NCBI GenBank assembly: GCA_040954595.2
Contig: CM082589.2
Location: 2,728,001-2,792,000 of the forward strand
Source of the DNA: Balanoglossus misakiensis
Lineage: Eukaryota; Hemichordata
Length of the DNA stretch: 64,000 nt
Direction of reading: 5' to 3'
Below are positions 23,543 through 35,965 of the stretch, piece by piece; position 1 is the stretch's first letter, and every line of letters begins with the position of its first letter. The position numbers were made by a program, and so were the translations under genes. Below the pieces are notes generated by a model, which saw nothing but the letters and a program-made list of their open reading frames with translations, was not told the DNA's origin and did not search any database.

Positions 23543-26500
23543 ATGAATGCGTCGCGTTTAGTGTTTTGTGGTATTGTCCTGGTATCTGTGACAGTCATCA
23601 CTTTATTGTTCTACTACCCAAAGCTGGTAAGTTGTTTTTAAATCTACTTTATTCTGGCCCCATTTCTTTCAAATCACAACTTGCACAAAATCAAATATAC
23701 TAAAACATTGATCGATTAACCTTTAAAGTATGTGAACTGTGACATTTTGAAAGGAGTGGAAATCGCACAGTCAATTCAACCTGCAATCTGATTCAAACCA
23801 GATGTACGGCGACGTCTCAAAACAACAGAGAACTGTTGCTGCATGAAATATATGATGTGCTATCCTATATGCTGATTGAAGAGTCATGGCTGTTACTATA
23901 TGATGCCGTTTACAATATGTGACGAAATTCTTTTTATTTTCACGCATAACGGGAAAGCTCCATTAAAAGTAGTTATCAAGGGATTAATCATATGCAAATA
24001 TTTGAAGGGAGTACAGTAGTTAGCAGTCTCTTACGTTCGCCTACTTGCAATAGATCTGGAATAGATATCAATGCGCACCTCTACTCCACACGTCAAATAG
24101 TGCTTACCTGTCGTACAAATTGCCGAAATGTTTTTAGAGAAATAAAATGAAGATATATTCTAATATAGTTAATTTAATTTTGAATGGCCCGGAACATTTT
24201 TGGATAGAAAATAGTGCCGCGCATGCAACAAAGAGATGTGTAAAGTGTCAGCCACCATGCACAAGGAAATGTGAAATAACAAAATAATAACAAAACTAAA
24301 CGGATTTCAGGTAATCTTGCATATTAAGTGACCCGAACTTGACAATAGCCAAGTCGGGTACCAAGTGAAGTAGTTTTAATGGAGGCTTCCCGTAATTTTT
24401 CCAACGAAATATTTTGTTTATCCCATGATGGATGTCATTGAGAAGAATTCGTTTGTCCGCTGTACATATGTTGTACACGTTGTCGCGGTCGACAGCATAT
24501 GTCATTTAATGTACTGATGATGCAGTGGGTTATTGTGTGGGAAAACCATCAGACTAGTAATCATAATCGTTAGTTCCAGCCCCGGCATGGCTTTGGTGTT
24601 GTGTCCTTTGGCAAGGCACTTTACTTCTCATTGCTTCTCCCCACCCAGGAGTGATGGGTACCTGGTAGGACAGAGATTGTAATGTGTGTGTTTAGCTCTG
24701 CTGCGCCTATGGCTGTACATGTGAGCTGTTGTTTACTCGCTAGGGAGTTGCATGGAATATTTAGGTCTAATGACCTTGAAAAAACTGCAAAGCGCATTGA
24801 GATGTATTGTGTAATGTGCTACATAAGAAACCAATATTAATATTATTATAAATTGAGAATTCTAGTATATTCTATCATGCATGTTAGGGTTCACCTGATG
24901 GTGTTTGGTATGCTGTATCTGACACGTTTCCTAAGAACCACGCCCCTCTTCGCCGGAGAACACTTTGCTTCACTTCAAGTGATGGTTTATATGCACGTGC
25001 GCTTACTTCATCAAATCTCAAATCAATATTTCAGCGTTCCGATGGTACACAGTATCTCAACGGCAACCAGTGGGCCAAATTCAAGTCTGGGTCGGCAAGT
25101 CCTCGTGAATGGTCTGCACCACTCGAAGAGAGAAGTGAAGCAACTGAGGAATACAAAACAGATCATGTCTGGAACGTGTCGCGGGGATTTCTCAGCAGCT
25201 GTGGACGAACAAGCGCCAGCAAATCAACGTTTGTAGTGTTGAACAGCGGAACAATACAAACAGGTGACGTTGTCCGGATTCTTGTAACAGCACTCGATGA
25301 ATACAACAGAACGCGATCGCATGGCGGCGATATGCTTAGGGCCACGCTGTTGAACAAGAAAGCTAAATTTGCCACGCAAGGAAGAATTGAAGACCACCAG
25401 AACGGGTCATACACCGTATATTTCTACGCAGGGTATGCCGGTAGCGTCAATGTCGACATCACTCTAGTTCTCCAGCGCGAGGCGATCGATTGGCAACGGA
25501 ACATCTTCAGGACAATTGAACCGCGCGCTTGGTGGACAGGCAAATTTGCTCTTGGTAAAAAAACTGAAGCGTCTCCATGTTTTGTGATGAGAGAGGGGAC
25601 GTGGAAGAACAAATGCGAATTCCCCCACCAGAATGCTCTGGGGAAAACGAGATTTCTCTGCGAGCCTCCAAAATCTCTCCCGTGCAGCAGTCTGTCGTCC
25701 ATATCCGTGTTGAAGAAACCGAAGTTGCCATCGCGGTTAACCAAAGAAATGGCAGAAAATGGTTATTTGTTCAAAGCGTGAGTACATATACTTAACTACG
25801 AATAAGATTGGGCCAGGTTATTTCGGTATAACTTGTATTTTTAGCTTCTGGACAGCAATGGACGGGTTAGCTGTTGCGTAATAGTGTGCCCATCACAGAA
25901 CACAGCCATATCCATGTGTCTCCTGTGATAAATCCCTAAAAATATGTCGAATACAGCCCATTGCAAAATGGCCGTAATTTTCACATCTGTTGCTTTTACA
26001 GGCCGAATGCCCTACAGCCCATCAAGGGAGGTGTGTCAACGTTGGTGATCGAAGGTAACTTTTACCCTAAGGGATTGGTCTCTTTCTTCTGCCGGGGGCG
26101 GTCGATTCTATTTTGTTGACGTCAAAAAGTGACTGATGTGTTAATTAAGTGTGATTGCCTACCTTTAACGATATGACTATAAGTTATTTCATTTTTTTTC
26201 ATATCATTAATAACAGATTCTAAGAATCGCCTGAATCAGTCGGAAGTTCCACCGTGTCAGACAGATCTTCCAGTCCCGGTGTCTGATGGGTATTGGCTCG
26301 GTGACAGGTGGCACTCGCTGATGTGCAAGAGCAGAGAGTGGTACGACCCGAAAGAAGTTCAACAATGTCTTAAAGGGAGAGATATCTACTTTCTCGGTGA
26401 CTCGACAACTCGCCAATGGTTTCAGAAATTTCTGGAGATTTTGGGCTACCCCCTGGTAGTTACAGGCTCCAACTGGAGAAAACGCGTTGCGTCTATTCCT

Positions 26501-27028
26501 CGTGAGTACACCGTCACTGGAGAGGACGATTACGCTTGGGAAATATCGGACTTGAGAAATGATATCAATGTTACATATCGCCACCACGCGTTGACCCGCC
26601 ACTCGGAAGTGCCCATCTCTCGCTTTCCGTATCTCGTCGACGTTGTCGATGCATTGGCGGCCCCGGATTGCAACTACGTCATTCTGATAAGTCTGTGGGC
26701 TCATTTCAATTCGTGGACACAGGACAGCTTCGATGAGCGACTGTTTAACATTCAGAGAGCCCTGGAGAGACTGGGGAACCGTTGCCCTAACACGCCTGTA
26801 GTTATTAAAGGTCCCCATGAGCGGAACTCCCTGTCCCAGTACTGGCTCCTGTTCGACATGATACGAACTCTAAGAAAGGCGTTTGTTGGGCACAATGTCT
26901 TTTTCATCGACATATGGGACATGAATTTCGCCTATGCCTTCGCAAATGGTGTGAGGATTGATGTGCACATGCCTATGAATCTCATAAGGCAAGAAATCTT
27001 CATGTTTCTGTCGTTTGTCTGTGGCTAA
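23543..27028 (+). CDS. NXPE family protein E (563 aa, 4 exons)
   Basis: Exons 23543-23626, 25035-25777, 26002-26054 and 26217-27028 sum to 1692 nt. Exon 1 encodes exactly a 28-residue signal anchor (MNASRLVFCGIVLVSVTVITLLFYYPKL), a type II membrane topology with the domains in the Golgi or extracellular space. Exon 2 holds the neurexophilin-like domain (RSHGGDMLRA, HQNGSYTVYFYAGY, PRAWWTGKF, GTWKNKCEFPHQNALGKTRF). Exon 4 is the PC-esterase domain with CQTDLP, RDIYFLGDSTTRQW (catalytic GDS), and FIDIWDMNFAYAFANG...VHMPMN (acid and His end). Related PC-esterase proteins include sugar O-acetyltransferases, so acyl transfer on glycans is plausible but inferred. It is the closest relative of gene F. 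Confidence 0.92.
24535..24850. mobile_element. SINE-like retroelement
   Basis: The block has the layout of a tRNA-related SINE. It contains CCAGCCCCGGCATGG, then GTGTCCTTTGGCAAGGCACTTTAC, then a tail GCAAAGCGCATTGAGAT...GTGCTACATAAGAAACC ending in an ATT-rich repeat. Such core and tail phrases recur in SINEs of many marine invertebrates. It lies in intron 1 of NXPE gene E. The left boundary is approximate. Confidence 0.6.
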
Positions 27029-28797
27029 AACTTGGCCCTTGCTAATTCTTGAAACAGTTTCATTTTGGCTGAAAGCGTTGTTGACACAGAAGTCGCAGTG
27101 TTACAAATCCGTAGCCTCTAGTACTGCACAATCGACATCTAGTAAAGTCAACATACAAACAAACACGCAAAATAAGCCCCAAATTGAAGTAACATAAAAA
27201 AATTACCTGATTTTACTATTTTTCTTTAGTGCTCTGCAAGCAGCAAAATTTCGAAAACGCGTCATTAATTATTTTAAACCAAAATGCTGCGACAAACAGC
27301 CGCTATGGCGGACACAATTAATACCATTTTATCGACGTTCGATTCTTCCCGAAATGAGGTCATGTCCTTTGGTGAGAAACTGCCATGTCATTTATGACTC
27401 TTATGCTTCGTACCACGGTTCGTACGGATTAAATTAATTGATCTTGGTGGCGGTTTTGATGAGGGGCACCCGCATCTTTTTGCCTTTTGCTATTGGCCTA
27501 TATAAGGACAATACGTTTAGTTTTGAAGGAAACTGGTGTAGACGCCGGACCAGGGGCCTGTAACTGGTACTTAAAGTCACAGTAGGCATGAAGGGGACAC
27601 CTTTTGCTCAGGTACCTATCTACTAACCACTACTAACCACCCATAGAATACTAAAGGCGTCGTTACGCTCCCGTTGCAGTCTGTAGATCGTTACCCGACC
27701 AGGCAAGATTAAGTGTACGCCTATAGTGTGATTTGGAAACAATGCATCAGATATGTGGAAATACACTAGCATTTAAGGACAAAGTCATTGCCGCCGAGAT
27801 CGATTATTTCTCCGTTACTGCGAAACATACTTTCGCTAAAATCGACAAAAAAAACGCTTAAAGTGAAAATAGTTTTCCCAGCCGATCTTCTTGTTCTGTT
27901 TCTGGGGGTGTGTTCACTCACATTCAGTTGACTTTGACACGATTTGGCTCGATTTACGGGGATATGTTTGCTTAGTGTTGGCGATTACATTGCAGTAATA
28001 GCCCCGATTGATGCCTCTGTCCCGCTAAGGTTTCACTATACCATCCAAGGTAAGAGCGTAACACAATAGTGCAATTTACTTTTCAACAGTCTTTGTGGTT
28101 ACAACCGGTGTCGCTTACACGAAGTGGACAATGCGGAAAAACAAATAACACGGCATAGGTCTCAAAGGTTGTCAGCAGGTGGGAGCTTCGATGACGCATG
28201 TCTGAGAGTAGTTTTTGATCGTTGTTTATCAGGATGTCTGATCGTCCAGACAGAACACTTTTTTGCTTCGCCATCAACAGACGTATGTAGCTAAAATAAA
28301 CACTTGCCTGGAGCTAGAGTTAACTCATTTTAAAACATTCAAAAACTGTGAGCCAAAGAGACCTATATTTTATCATATGCCTGACGTTTTCAAACTCACA
28401 CTTTCGATATTTCCATTAACAATATGAGAAAGAAAATGAATAATAAAAACTTGCTTCAATAGCCTACAGGAAAACAACACTTGTCTGTTTTGAATAAATA
28501 TTTTAATATATCGTAATGCCAGAACTTTCACAGCTATTATCTTTAGCTAAATAAAACAGCATAACCCGTTACATACCTATTAGAAACCTTTTGTAACTGG
28601 TCACGTGTGTCGATCAGGGTGAGTCGTGTGCAAAAATCCATCCTTAAAGTTGTGCGCCAAAAGAGCGCCTGGCTTGTAAGTTTTACGCCGTCAAAAGTAA
28701 GACATCTACCGCCGAAGAGAATTCCGTGAGGCCAATCGTTTATTTGCACACCTTGACTTCAAATTCAAAATAAGCCACACGTGTTTGCTATTTGAAC
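27029..28797. other. Intergenic upstream of the EgtD-like gene
   Basis: No coding exon is supported in about 1.8 kb. It contains the gene E 3' UTR and presumably the promoter of the methyltransferase gene. A 64-codon minus-strand frame near 28083-28277 has no recognisable features. Confidence 0.45.
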
Positions 28798-31700
28798 ATG
28801 GAACATCAGGTGGGTACTAAATTTATTTTTAAGTTTAACGCACAAGGTGATTTCGATATCATTCCCTAATTTATAACAACTGTTAAGAATTCATTTATTA
28901 AGGTTCGTGATAAAGTATTTGCCCAAAGTAACACTTCGATTAGGACCACTTCTGTCTGAAGAAGACTGATTCCATTAATTCACACATTCATTAGATTGTG
29001 AGAGAAGTCAGCTTTTAAGATGATCGGGTAAATAAAGTCACTTGTCTCTTGAGGTACACGACTTTTCAGAAGCAGACATTCCAAATTCGCGCAACCTGAA
29101 AGCTCCTTCGCCATCTCTTAACCCCTTTAACGCAGTCAACGTGTTACTTTCGCAAAATCATAAATTTTACCATGTTTATTTAAAAGATTTTATCAAGACC
29201 TGCGGACAATTTAAAATTATGTCCTCTTGGTCCAGTATTAGTGGGAGGAATCGGGAAAAGTGTGTGAACATGATAAACAAAAATGTTGCACAACTTTAGA
29301 TGGTGCAACATTTGTGACATGGAAAGGGTTAACATAACGACAGATAAATCTCCGAAGGTTCGCCTGAATGCGTTTTGTATGAAAACAATCTTTCATAACG
29401 TTCAAAATATGGACGAATATCCATGACTGTGTATATCTATTGATTAAACATATATAGGCACTGGAACCAGCTATACCTAACACGGCAACGCAAGCAGAGG
29501 TTGTTTCATCCATTCTTCCTGGTTTGCTGAGTTGCCCGAAGTATGTGCCCCACTGGTACGTGTACGACAAGGTGGGGTCGGAGCTTTTCGACCGCAACAC
29601 CGAAGAAAACCCCCACTACCACTTATGCCGTGTGGAGGACATGCTTCTCAAGAATCACGCAGGTTAGTCAATTTATTTATTTATTTATTAATGTATTTAT
29701 TTTATTTTATTTATTCTTCATTCCAATGATAAAGATCTACATAACTGCGATACCCATTTACTATACTTGCATAAGAGACACACTTATTTAAAAAAAGGGT
29801 TCAATTTTCCTTGGACACACGGAATCTCCATTCACCATATTCACACCATATTAAAATTTATATTTCCGCAGAGAGCATCATCTCCAGCTTCGATGCAACT
29901 TCAGCGTTTGTTGAGCTGGGAGCAGGCAACTCGAGCAAAACACAAACTTTGATCAACGCGATGCTGACCAAGGAGAACTCGCTGCGGTTTGTCCCCATTG
30001 ACATTTCCAAAGGTATTTGTGAATATTCGCACAATCCGGTATATCACTTTGAACATTAAGCCCACAGTGCACCAATGCAACCACTTACACTACTATATTC
30101 TTAGCAGACCTTATCGGAAATACAAGCTTGCCGCAAGGCTGTTCAGTATACAATTTTACTTTCTGTTTTGGAAACATTGTTTTCTTTGGACGTATCATGC
30201 AGTAAACAACGGTCAGATACTCCAAGCGACGATATGACATTTGACCGATAAAACCGATATAGTGCAAAACCGATATAGTGCAATGCAGTAAAGGCATTTT
30301 GTTGATCTATTTTCATATGTAAAATATAATAGACGTTGACATATATTTTCATAATGCTAATGAAGGCAATTGAACGTTGGAAATGTTGAGTACAATTGGA
30401 AACTGTATGCTCCCCTCACTTTGCACAGTTCAGCCGGCGCGCAGTGGGGCTCTAACTTTTGTCTCACGCGAGACTTAAATTTCAAAAGGTTACAAAAACA
30501 GAAGCTAACCACCCTCTCATTGGCATCCGTCCATGACTCATCGATCAATGTCAACGATGACGTCCTCATTATGGGAGGGTGCACGCTTAAAGCACCACAA
30601 AGGAAATTTCGTAGTTTCTCCATTTATCTGCATGGCAGGGCTACTTTATAGGGGCAATATAAGTCTATTTTCGTTGATAAAATTACACAGGGACATCATC
30701 AGGTCAATAGAAAATTTGTTCACTTCAGCGTAGCACCCATAAACTTGATGTACAGTGGACACCAAGATGAGGGTAACCACACTGTGGTGTAATATTACTG
30801 GGTTTTTAACGTTTCAGATTTCCTCGAGAATAGCGCACGGGTATTGAAGGAGAAGTTCCCAGCGATGGACATACAGCCATTTGTCGGTGACTACGTCGAG
30901 GGCATCAAGCACGCCCAGTCGTTCCAGGGACCCAAGCTTTTCATCTTCCTTGGCAGTAGTTTCAGCAACATTCCAATGGCGCAGATGTTGCCTTTCCTTG
31001 AGACCGTCAGGAATTCTATGACAGGTGATACACCACTTGATTCCTGTGTCAGTTTGGGCTTACACAGCATCGTAAATTTTATTCTCCGGATTATGTATAT
31101 TTGCATATTGTGGTGTCTGGGTACTACAGTCGTATACAGCTATTGTATTTGTAACAATGAATACTTCTCATCAATTTGCATTTTGCTAATCTATGCAGGT
31201 GGGCAGGACCGATTTCTCATTGGTCTCGACATAACAAGGGATCCGTCAACGGTGGAGAAGATGTACGCTCATTCTTTATTCGCCGATTTCAACAGAAATG
31301 TCCTCACGCGACTAAATCGGGATTTCAAAGCCAACTTTGATCAGAAGAAATTCGATCATTACGCCAATTACCATACAAGTAGCGGAGAGCACGCCAACGG
31401 GACCTTGATGGAAAATGCGGAATACATCGAACTGGGATTTAGAAGTAAACGTCAACAAACAGTTACGTTTGGTGAGTAGTGTGTCTCAAACATTTTAATC
31501 ACACTTCAATCAGTATCAGCTTCTGTGCATGTCAGTCGTGGCGTTTTGATTTTCAGAACAGTGACGAGGCAGTGATGGCCACCCGGAAACGGCCGTTCAC
31601 ATGTCAAGTTGCGTTTGTTATGCAAAGCAAGGTCATGTTGGGTCAGGTCATCAGTGGTTTGACACAGTTCAGAGGTCGCGCTCTTTGGCGATAGCGAGCG

Positions 31701-32631
31701 ATTTTCGTAGATTTTGAGGTTAACCTGACAACTAAACTGACAACAAAATATTTTGTTCTTCTGACAATAATTTGGAGGGATAATAAAACGTTGCCTCAAT
31801 ATGTTAAATATTTAACACCGTGTTTCGCCGATCGTAATGTTCGGTTCTGGAGTTCCGGGCATGCAATGTTTACAAGCAGAAAGTAGTTCCCTGGTGCTCA
31901 TTCGCATATGTACTCGTGACAAGTTTACAGCATACCATACTAACACTGGCTGGATAAAACTGTTGCTGCACGTGAAGTATGAATGTACTTGTTATTAGTA
32001 GTGATCTTAATGGGCAAAGGAAATTGAAAATACAGTGACGTTTTCATTATAACGTGCTTTCAACAGGGACTATTTTATCTCATTTGCATATCACCTGTTC
32101 GATAGCAGTTTGATTTGGCTGGCGACAAGGACGCAATCGGCAGGAAATATGGTTAATGCGTATACCTTCTCTGTCAGCACACAGATTCAACGTCTTTTTT
32201 CTGAGATTTATACCTGTGTCTATCGCGTTTGGTGGTCTAGCAGAAAGTGCAACACTATATCCTCCGAATGCAACCTCGTGAACTAGACATTTCAGACTTC
32301 ACGGTCAAAGGGCGTCAGGGATACACGGTGTTTGCGAAAACATTTAGTCACTTATAACCACGGAGTGTACTATTACTTATATTGTTCTGTCGTAGAACTT
32401 AAAGTTAAAAATAACGTCGGCGTTCTTTTGTTTTCCAATGCAGAGGCCATTGGTACAGAAATCGAATTTCAACAAGAGGAAATCTTCTACACGCATGTGC
32501 CCGGGAATATGAGCATGAAATGGAATTGGGGCCAATTTGAAAAGCTTGCCTCGATGGCCGGCTTGAAAACAGAAAAGAAATGGACAGATGACAACAATAG
32601 ATTTGCACTGGGGTTGCTAAAATTAGACTGA
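28798..32631 (+). CDS. EgtD-like histidine-specific SAM methyltransferase (341 aa, 6 exons)
   Basis: Member of the EgtD / Methyltransf_33 family, whose bacterial members trimethylate histidine to hercynine for ergothioneine and whose fungal relatives N-methylate a tryptophan derivative. Exons 28798-28809, 29458-29662, 29872-30012, 30818-31024, 31199-31471 and 32444-32631 sum to 1026 nt. Motifs: YDKVGSELFDRNTEENPHYHLCRVED (residues about 40-65, in two parts; EgtD-like entry motif), FVELGAGNSSKT (SAM motif I, 85-96), FVPIDIS (112-118), FLGSSFSN (163-170, with the family Asn), LIGLDITRDP, LFADFNRNVLTRLNRDF, and KKWTDDNNRFALGLL at the C terminus. The T-E-x-S substrate motif of EgtD seems replaced by T-H-V plus a small insertion (near 296-300). 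The first exon encodes only MEHQ, chosen because its donor phase fits. Cytosolic; substrate unknown. Confidence 0.87.
29281..29313. repeat. Short perfect inverted repeat (11-bp arms)
   Basis: AAATGTTGCAC and GTGCAACATTT flank an 11-base spacer in intron 1 of the EgtD-like gene. It could form a hairpin; no function is known. Confidence 0.6.
29669..29717. repeat. (TTTA)n microsatellite
   Basis: TTTA/TTTTA repeats immediately after the donor of exon 2 of the EgtD-like gene. Confidence 0.8.
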
Positions 32632-32923
32632 TAATTAGGTGTAGAAAACTGCATGTCATTTAAATTACAAAATACAAAGGTTGGAGGTGTGTGTAAAATA
32701 TTGAAATGCGTGCCTTGTTGTATAGCTTTTATGACTGTCAGTTTATTCAACAATATGATTTTACAGAGTAATTATAATTGATGGTTTCTTTCGGTTTCTC
32801 TGCTATATACCAATGATGCATTATCATTCAATATGATAATATATATAGTATGTTCTTATACGGATATTAATGATATACATTGTACATGAAAGACAATACA
32901 CAAGTCTCCAGTTATCTTCGATA
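32632..32923. other. Convergent 3' ends of the EgtD-like and MCT-like genes
   Basis: Only 292 bases separate the two stop codons. The stretch is AT-rich and must contain both 3' UTRs, so the transcripts probably overlap or nearly meet. Confidence 0.6.
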
Positions 32924-35365
32924 TCAACCTGTCTGTGTAGCTACGTTGGAGTAATGCATTTGAATGTCACCTACAAATAGTTCATCCCCTTCAATATGGC
33001 CTACTTCGCCGTCCAGGTGCTTATTCTGTTGCTTGTGGGTGACGAGTGGTCCGATCAACAGCAGTATGAGACCGCCAAACACGGACAAAGACCCGTAGAA
33101 GTAAAAGGAGTTGTCGTAGCTGCCAGTTAAATCATAAATCAGTCCTGTAAATAAAGGAATGTAAATATGTAAGACTACATTACAGAATTATACGTTTTTT
33201 TTACTCTGAGTATTTCTTTGCAATTCATCATGGCAATTGCAATGTTTCTTGCATATTGTTTTATTTTGATGGCAGAGCTTAATTTGGTATGTGGGAAAGA
33301 CCAATGCCTTGGACTTACATAGAATATATCTGCAGTGTTTGGTGAGGGCGTCCTTTGGAAACAAGGCATATGATACTTAGTCAAATCATGTCTCGAATGT
33401 TAATGAGTGAAATTACACCCGATAGAAAGTATACCTGCGCATGGCGGGCCAAAGAGTCCACCCACTCCGGTGAAAAAGGAATACAATCCAAGACCAGCGA
33501 CCACCATTTTGGCCGACAGTATGTCCATGGCAACCTGTGGAGCCAGCGTGTAAATGAAACCAGTAAAGTGGCCAAGCAGGAACGCGTAGACCGAGTAAGC
33601 AGCGAAGGACCTCACGAAGTAAGTCAATGTATTCAAAACTCCGACTAACAGCAGCATCAGACCGAACCATTTCGAACTGGTCATACCAAAACGGTCACAG
33701 CATGATACAACAGGTGGTGACAGCCTTCCCAAGACGCTCCCCACACCTGTTATCGATACTATGAGGGCTATGTCATTCAGCGATGCCAGGTTCTGCGACT
33801 CTGCGCGCGCCAGCATGTGTGCTGGCGCCCCAAAGATGCCTGCTCCGACACCGAAGAGACTCGCGATTAAAAACACCACAAAACAGGGGTGCTTGGTGAA
33901 TATGACGCAATCACAAGCGGCAATCACCATCTTCCAATTTCGGAATTTTGGTTTCTTTTCCGTGTCTTCTGTTTCCTGTTCACATTCGCCTTCTGACTGA
34001 TTCTCCCGTTCAGTAGTCTTGAGGTGTTCTGGCAATCCGAACAAAGCAGCCGAGATGAACATGTGCGCATTCATGCCCGCGAACAAGATCGACGCTCCTC
34101 TCCAACCATACACATCGATCAATTTCTGCAGCAGTGGGGGGAAGATCAAAATTCCGATACCAGCTCCCATCGAGGCCAGGGAAATTGCCAGCACGTACCG
34201 ACGTTTGAAGACGTGAGCAACAATACCGAATCCAGGTGCTACTATGAGTCCGTATCCTAGTCCTGTAAACAGAAACATCTAGTTGTGAAATCAGGATGGT
34301 ATTATTTCTTCATTCAGGTGTCAACATCTTGTAGACACACTTTATCAGTGTGCTGACAGTACCCGTGAGTCTATCCGAGGAAGCCTTTGTTGTTAGCTGG
34401 AACTTGGGTGACTATAGGAAATCCATACCACGTGGTATCATGTTGACTGCATGACATTGTATGCAATAGTAAAGTTTCTTGAAGCTTGAATCTTGGAAGC
34501 ATTATACAATCTCACTTGACACTCAAAGAGGGACGGTGCTCACAAAAACAGAACATCTGTCACTTACCGACGAGAATGCCAATACTGAAGTATAAGAATT
34601 CGAGTTTTGGTGCGAAGGCACTTAGGAAAAACCCGACTGTAGAAAGTAATGTCCCAATCATTACTGTGAGCCTGAAACCGATTTTCTTGACAATCACATT
34701 AGAAAACGGACCTGTGCATAAAATAACAATTTGCATAATATGTTAACAATTAATAACTGTTGAAAACTTAAATCTCAGGAACTGTGGATATAACAAAGAT
34801 AGACAGCCATCCCTAGTCAGCGAGTAGTGTACTCGCTTTATGTAGGGTACGGTCACTCCAGGACCGCGGTCGGGAGTCAGTCTTCCGTTACGACCTTGAC
34901 GACGGAGGTAAAGCGAGTAGTTATTCGATCCTTTGAGTGGGTCATTACTTATACGCCTGCCTGGATCTTTCTACTGCATGCTCCACAATTTGAACATTTT
35001 TAACGAGCAAACCAGAGGACTTCGATCATGCTCACCCCTGGGCAAATGTTATACACAATCATGAAAGAAAACAATGGCAGGTTCAGATAGTCATGTCTCA
35101 AGTCTTGCAAGGTGAATCTAAGGACAAGACCAATGGTATTCGAAAAGATAGGGTACGCGCAGTACTTACCAAACCCCATTTCTATGAAGAGAAATAACGC
35201 AAGAATCCATGAAGTCTGTGCGGATGACGCGTCAAAGTGAATCTGAATCGCCACAAACAATGGACCAAATGCTTGGTAGACCCCAAATACGAAAAGAGTG
35301 CAAATATGGGAACCAAGAACAACAAGCCACCCGGTGCAGTCTTCACTGAAATCGGAGTTAGCCAT
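32924..35365 (-). CDS. Monocarboxylate transporter-like protein, SLC16 family (462 aa, 4 exons)
   Basis: Predicted 12-TM plasma-membrane carrier of the SLC16 family. Exons 35365-35170, 34711-34568, 34262-33435 and 33144-32924 sum to 1389 nt in one frame. TM1 reads CTGWLVVLGSHICTLFVFGVY, in place of the usual DGxWGW-type motif, followed by the SSAQTSWI loop. The second signature, HVFKRRYVLAISLASMGAGIG, matches the conserved FxKRRxLAxGxAxAG of TM5. A long charged central loop (EHLK to KPKFRNWKM) separates the two halves. GLIYDLTGSYDNSFYFYG is typical of TM11-12 of the MCT12/13/14-like group. Substrates in this family range from lactate to creatine, carnitine and aromatic amino acids; none can be assigned here. 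The start ATG at 35365 precedes TM1 by a normal 11 residues. Confidence 0.88.
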
Positions 35366-35965
35366 GGTCTAGCTGGGTCAGTAAAGGCTAATGCCAGCCT
35401 TCGGGCGTTTCAATGACACCAATAGAAATTAGTACACTGTCCTCGGGTTACGCATAGACCGTAAACCTGTAAACTGCGCAAATGTGTCTGATCCCGTTAC
35501 ATTGATAATTGCTAGAAAACTCACTTCTACTATTGTCATTTTCATGACGTCTTAATTGTTACAGTCGAAAAGTGTTTCAAGAATAGATGGGAGCATGGTA
35601 GGGAAAATCAGTTGGTGATAATCAACGTTCAAAGTAGCCTCATCTCATATACATGGAATTTTTTTACCCAAATTGAGTGTTTTCCAACTATGTGACGATA
35701 TGCAAGATGTTGCATGACCACATGTGCATGACCCTATTTTGCTTGCTCAGCTTGGCCAATTAATTACTAGTATCTTCTCATGGTGCAACATCTGTGTCAC
35801 ATGGCACTGAACTTAAAATCAAGGTTACAACGGAAACATCCATTTCGCCAAATCTGGCCGGAACTACTTAACCACCGCACTCACCTGTGCCGGGCGTATA
35901 ACCGCGGAGAGTTCTGTTAGGCGAAGATTGCAGATCAGTTACACTACTGTTTCTTCTGATTCAGA
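35366..35965. promoter_or_regulatory. Divergent promoter region between MCT-like gene and NXPE gene F
   Basis: About 600 bases between two head-to-head start codons with no exon seen. A shared or back-to-back promoter is inferred from position only; no convincing TATA box was noted. Confidence 0.4.
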
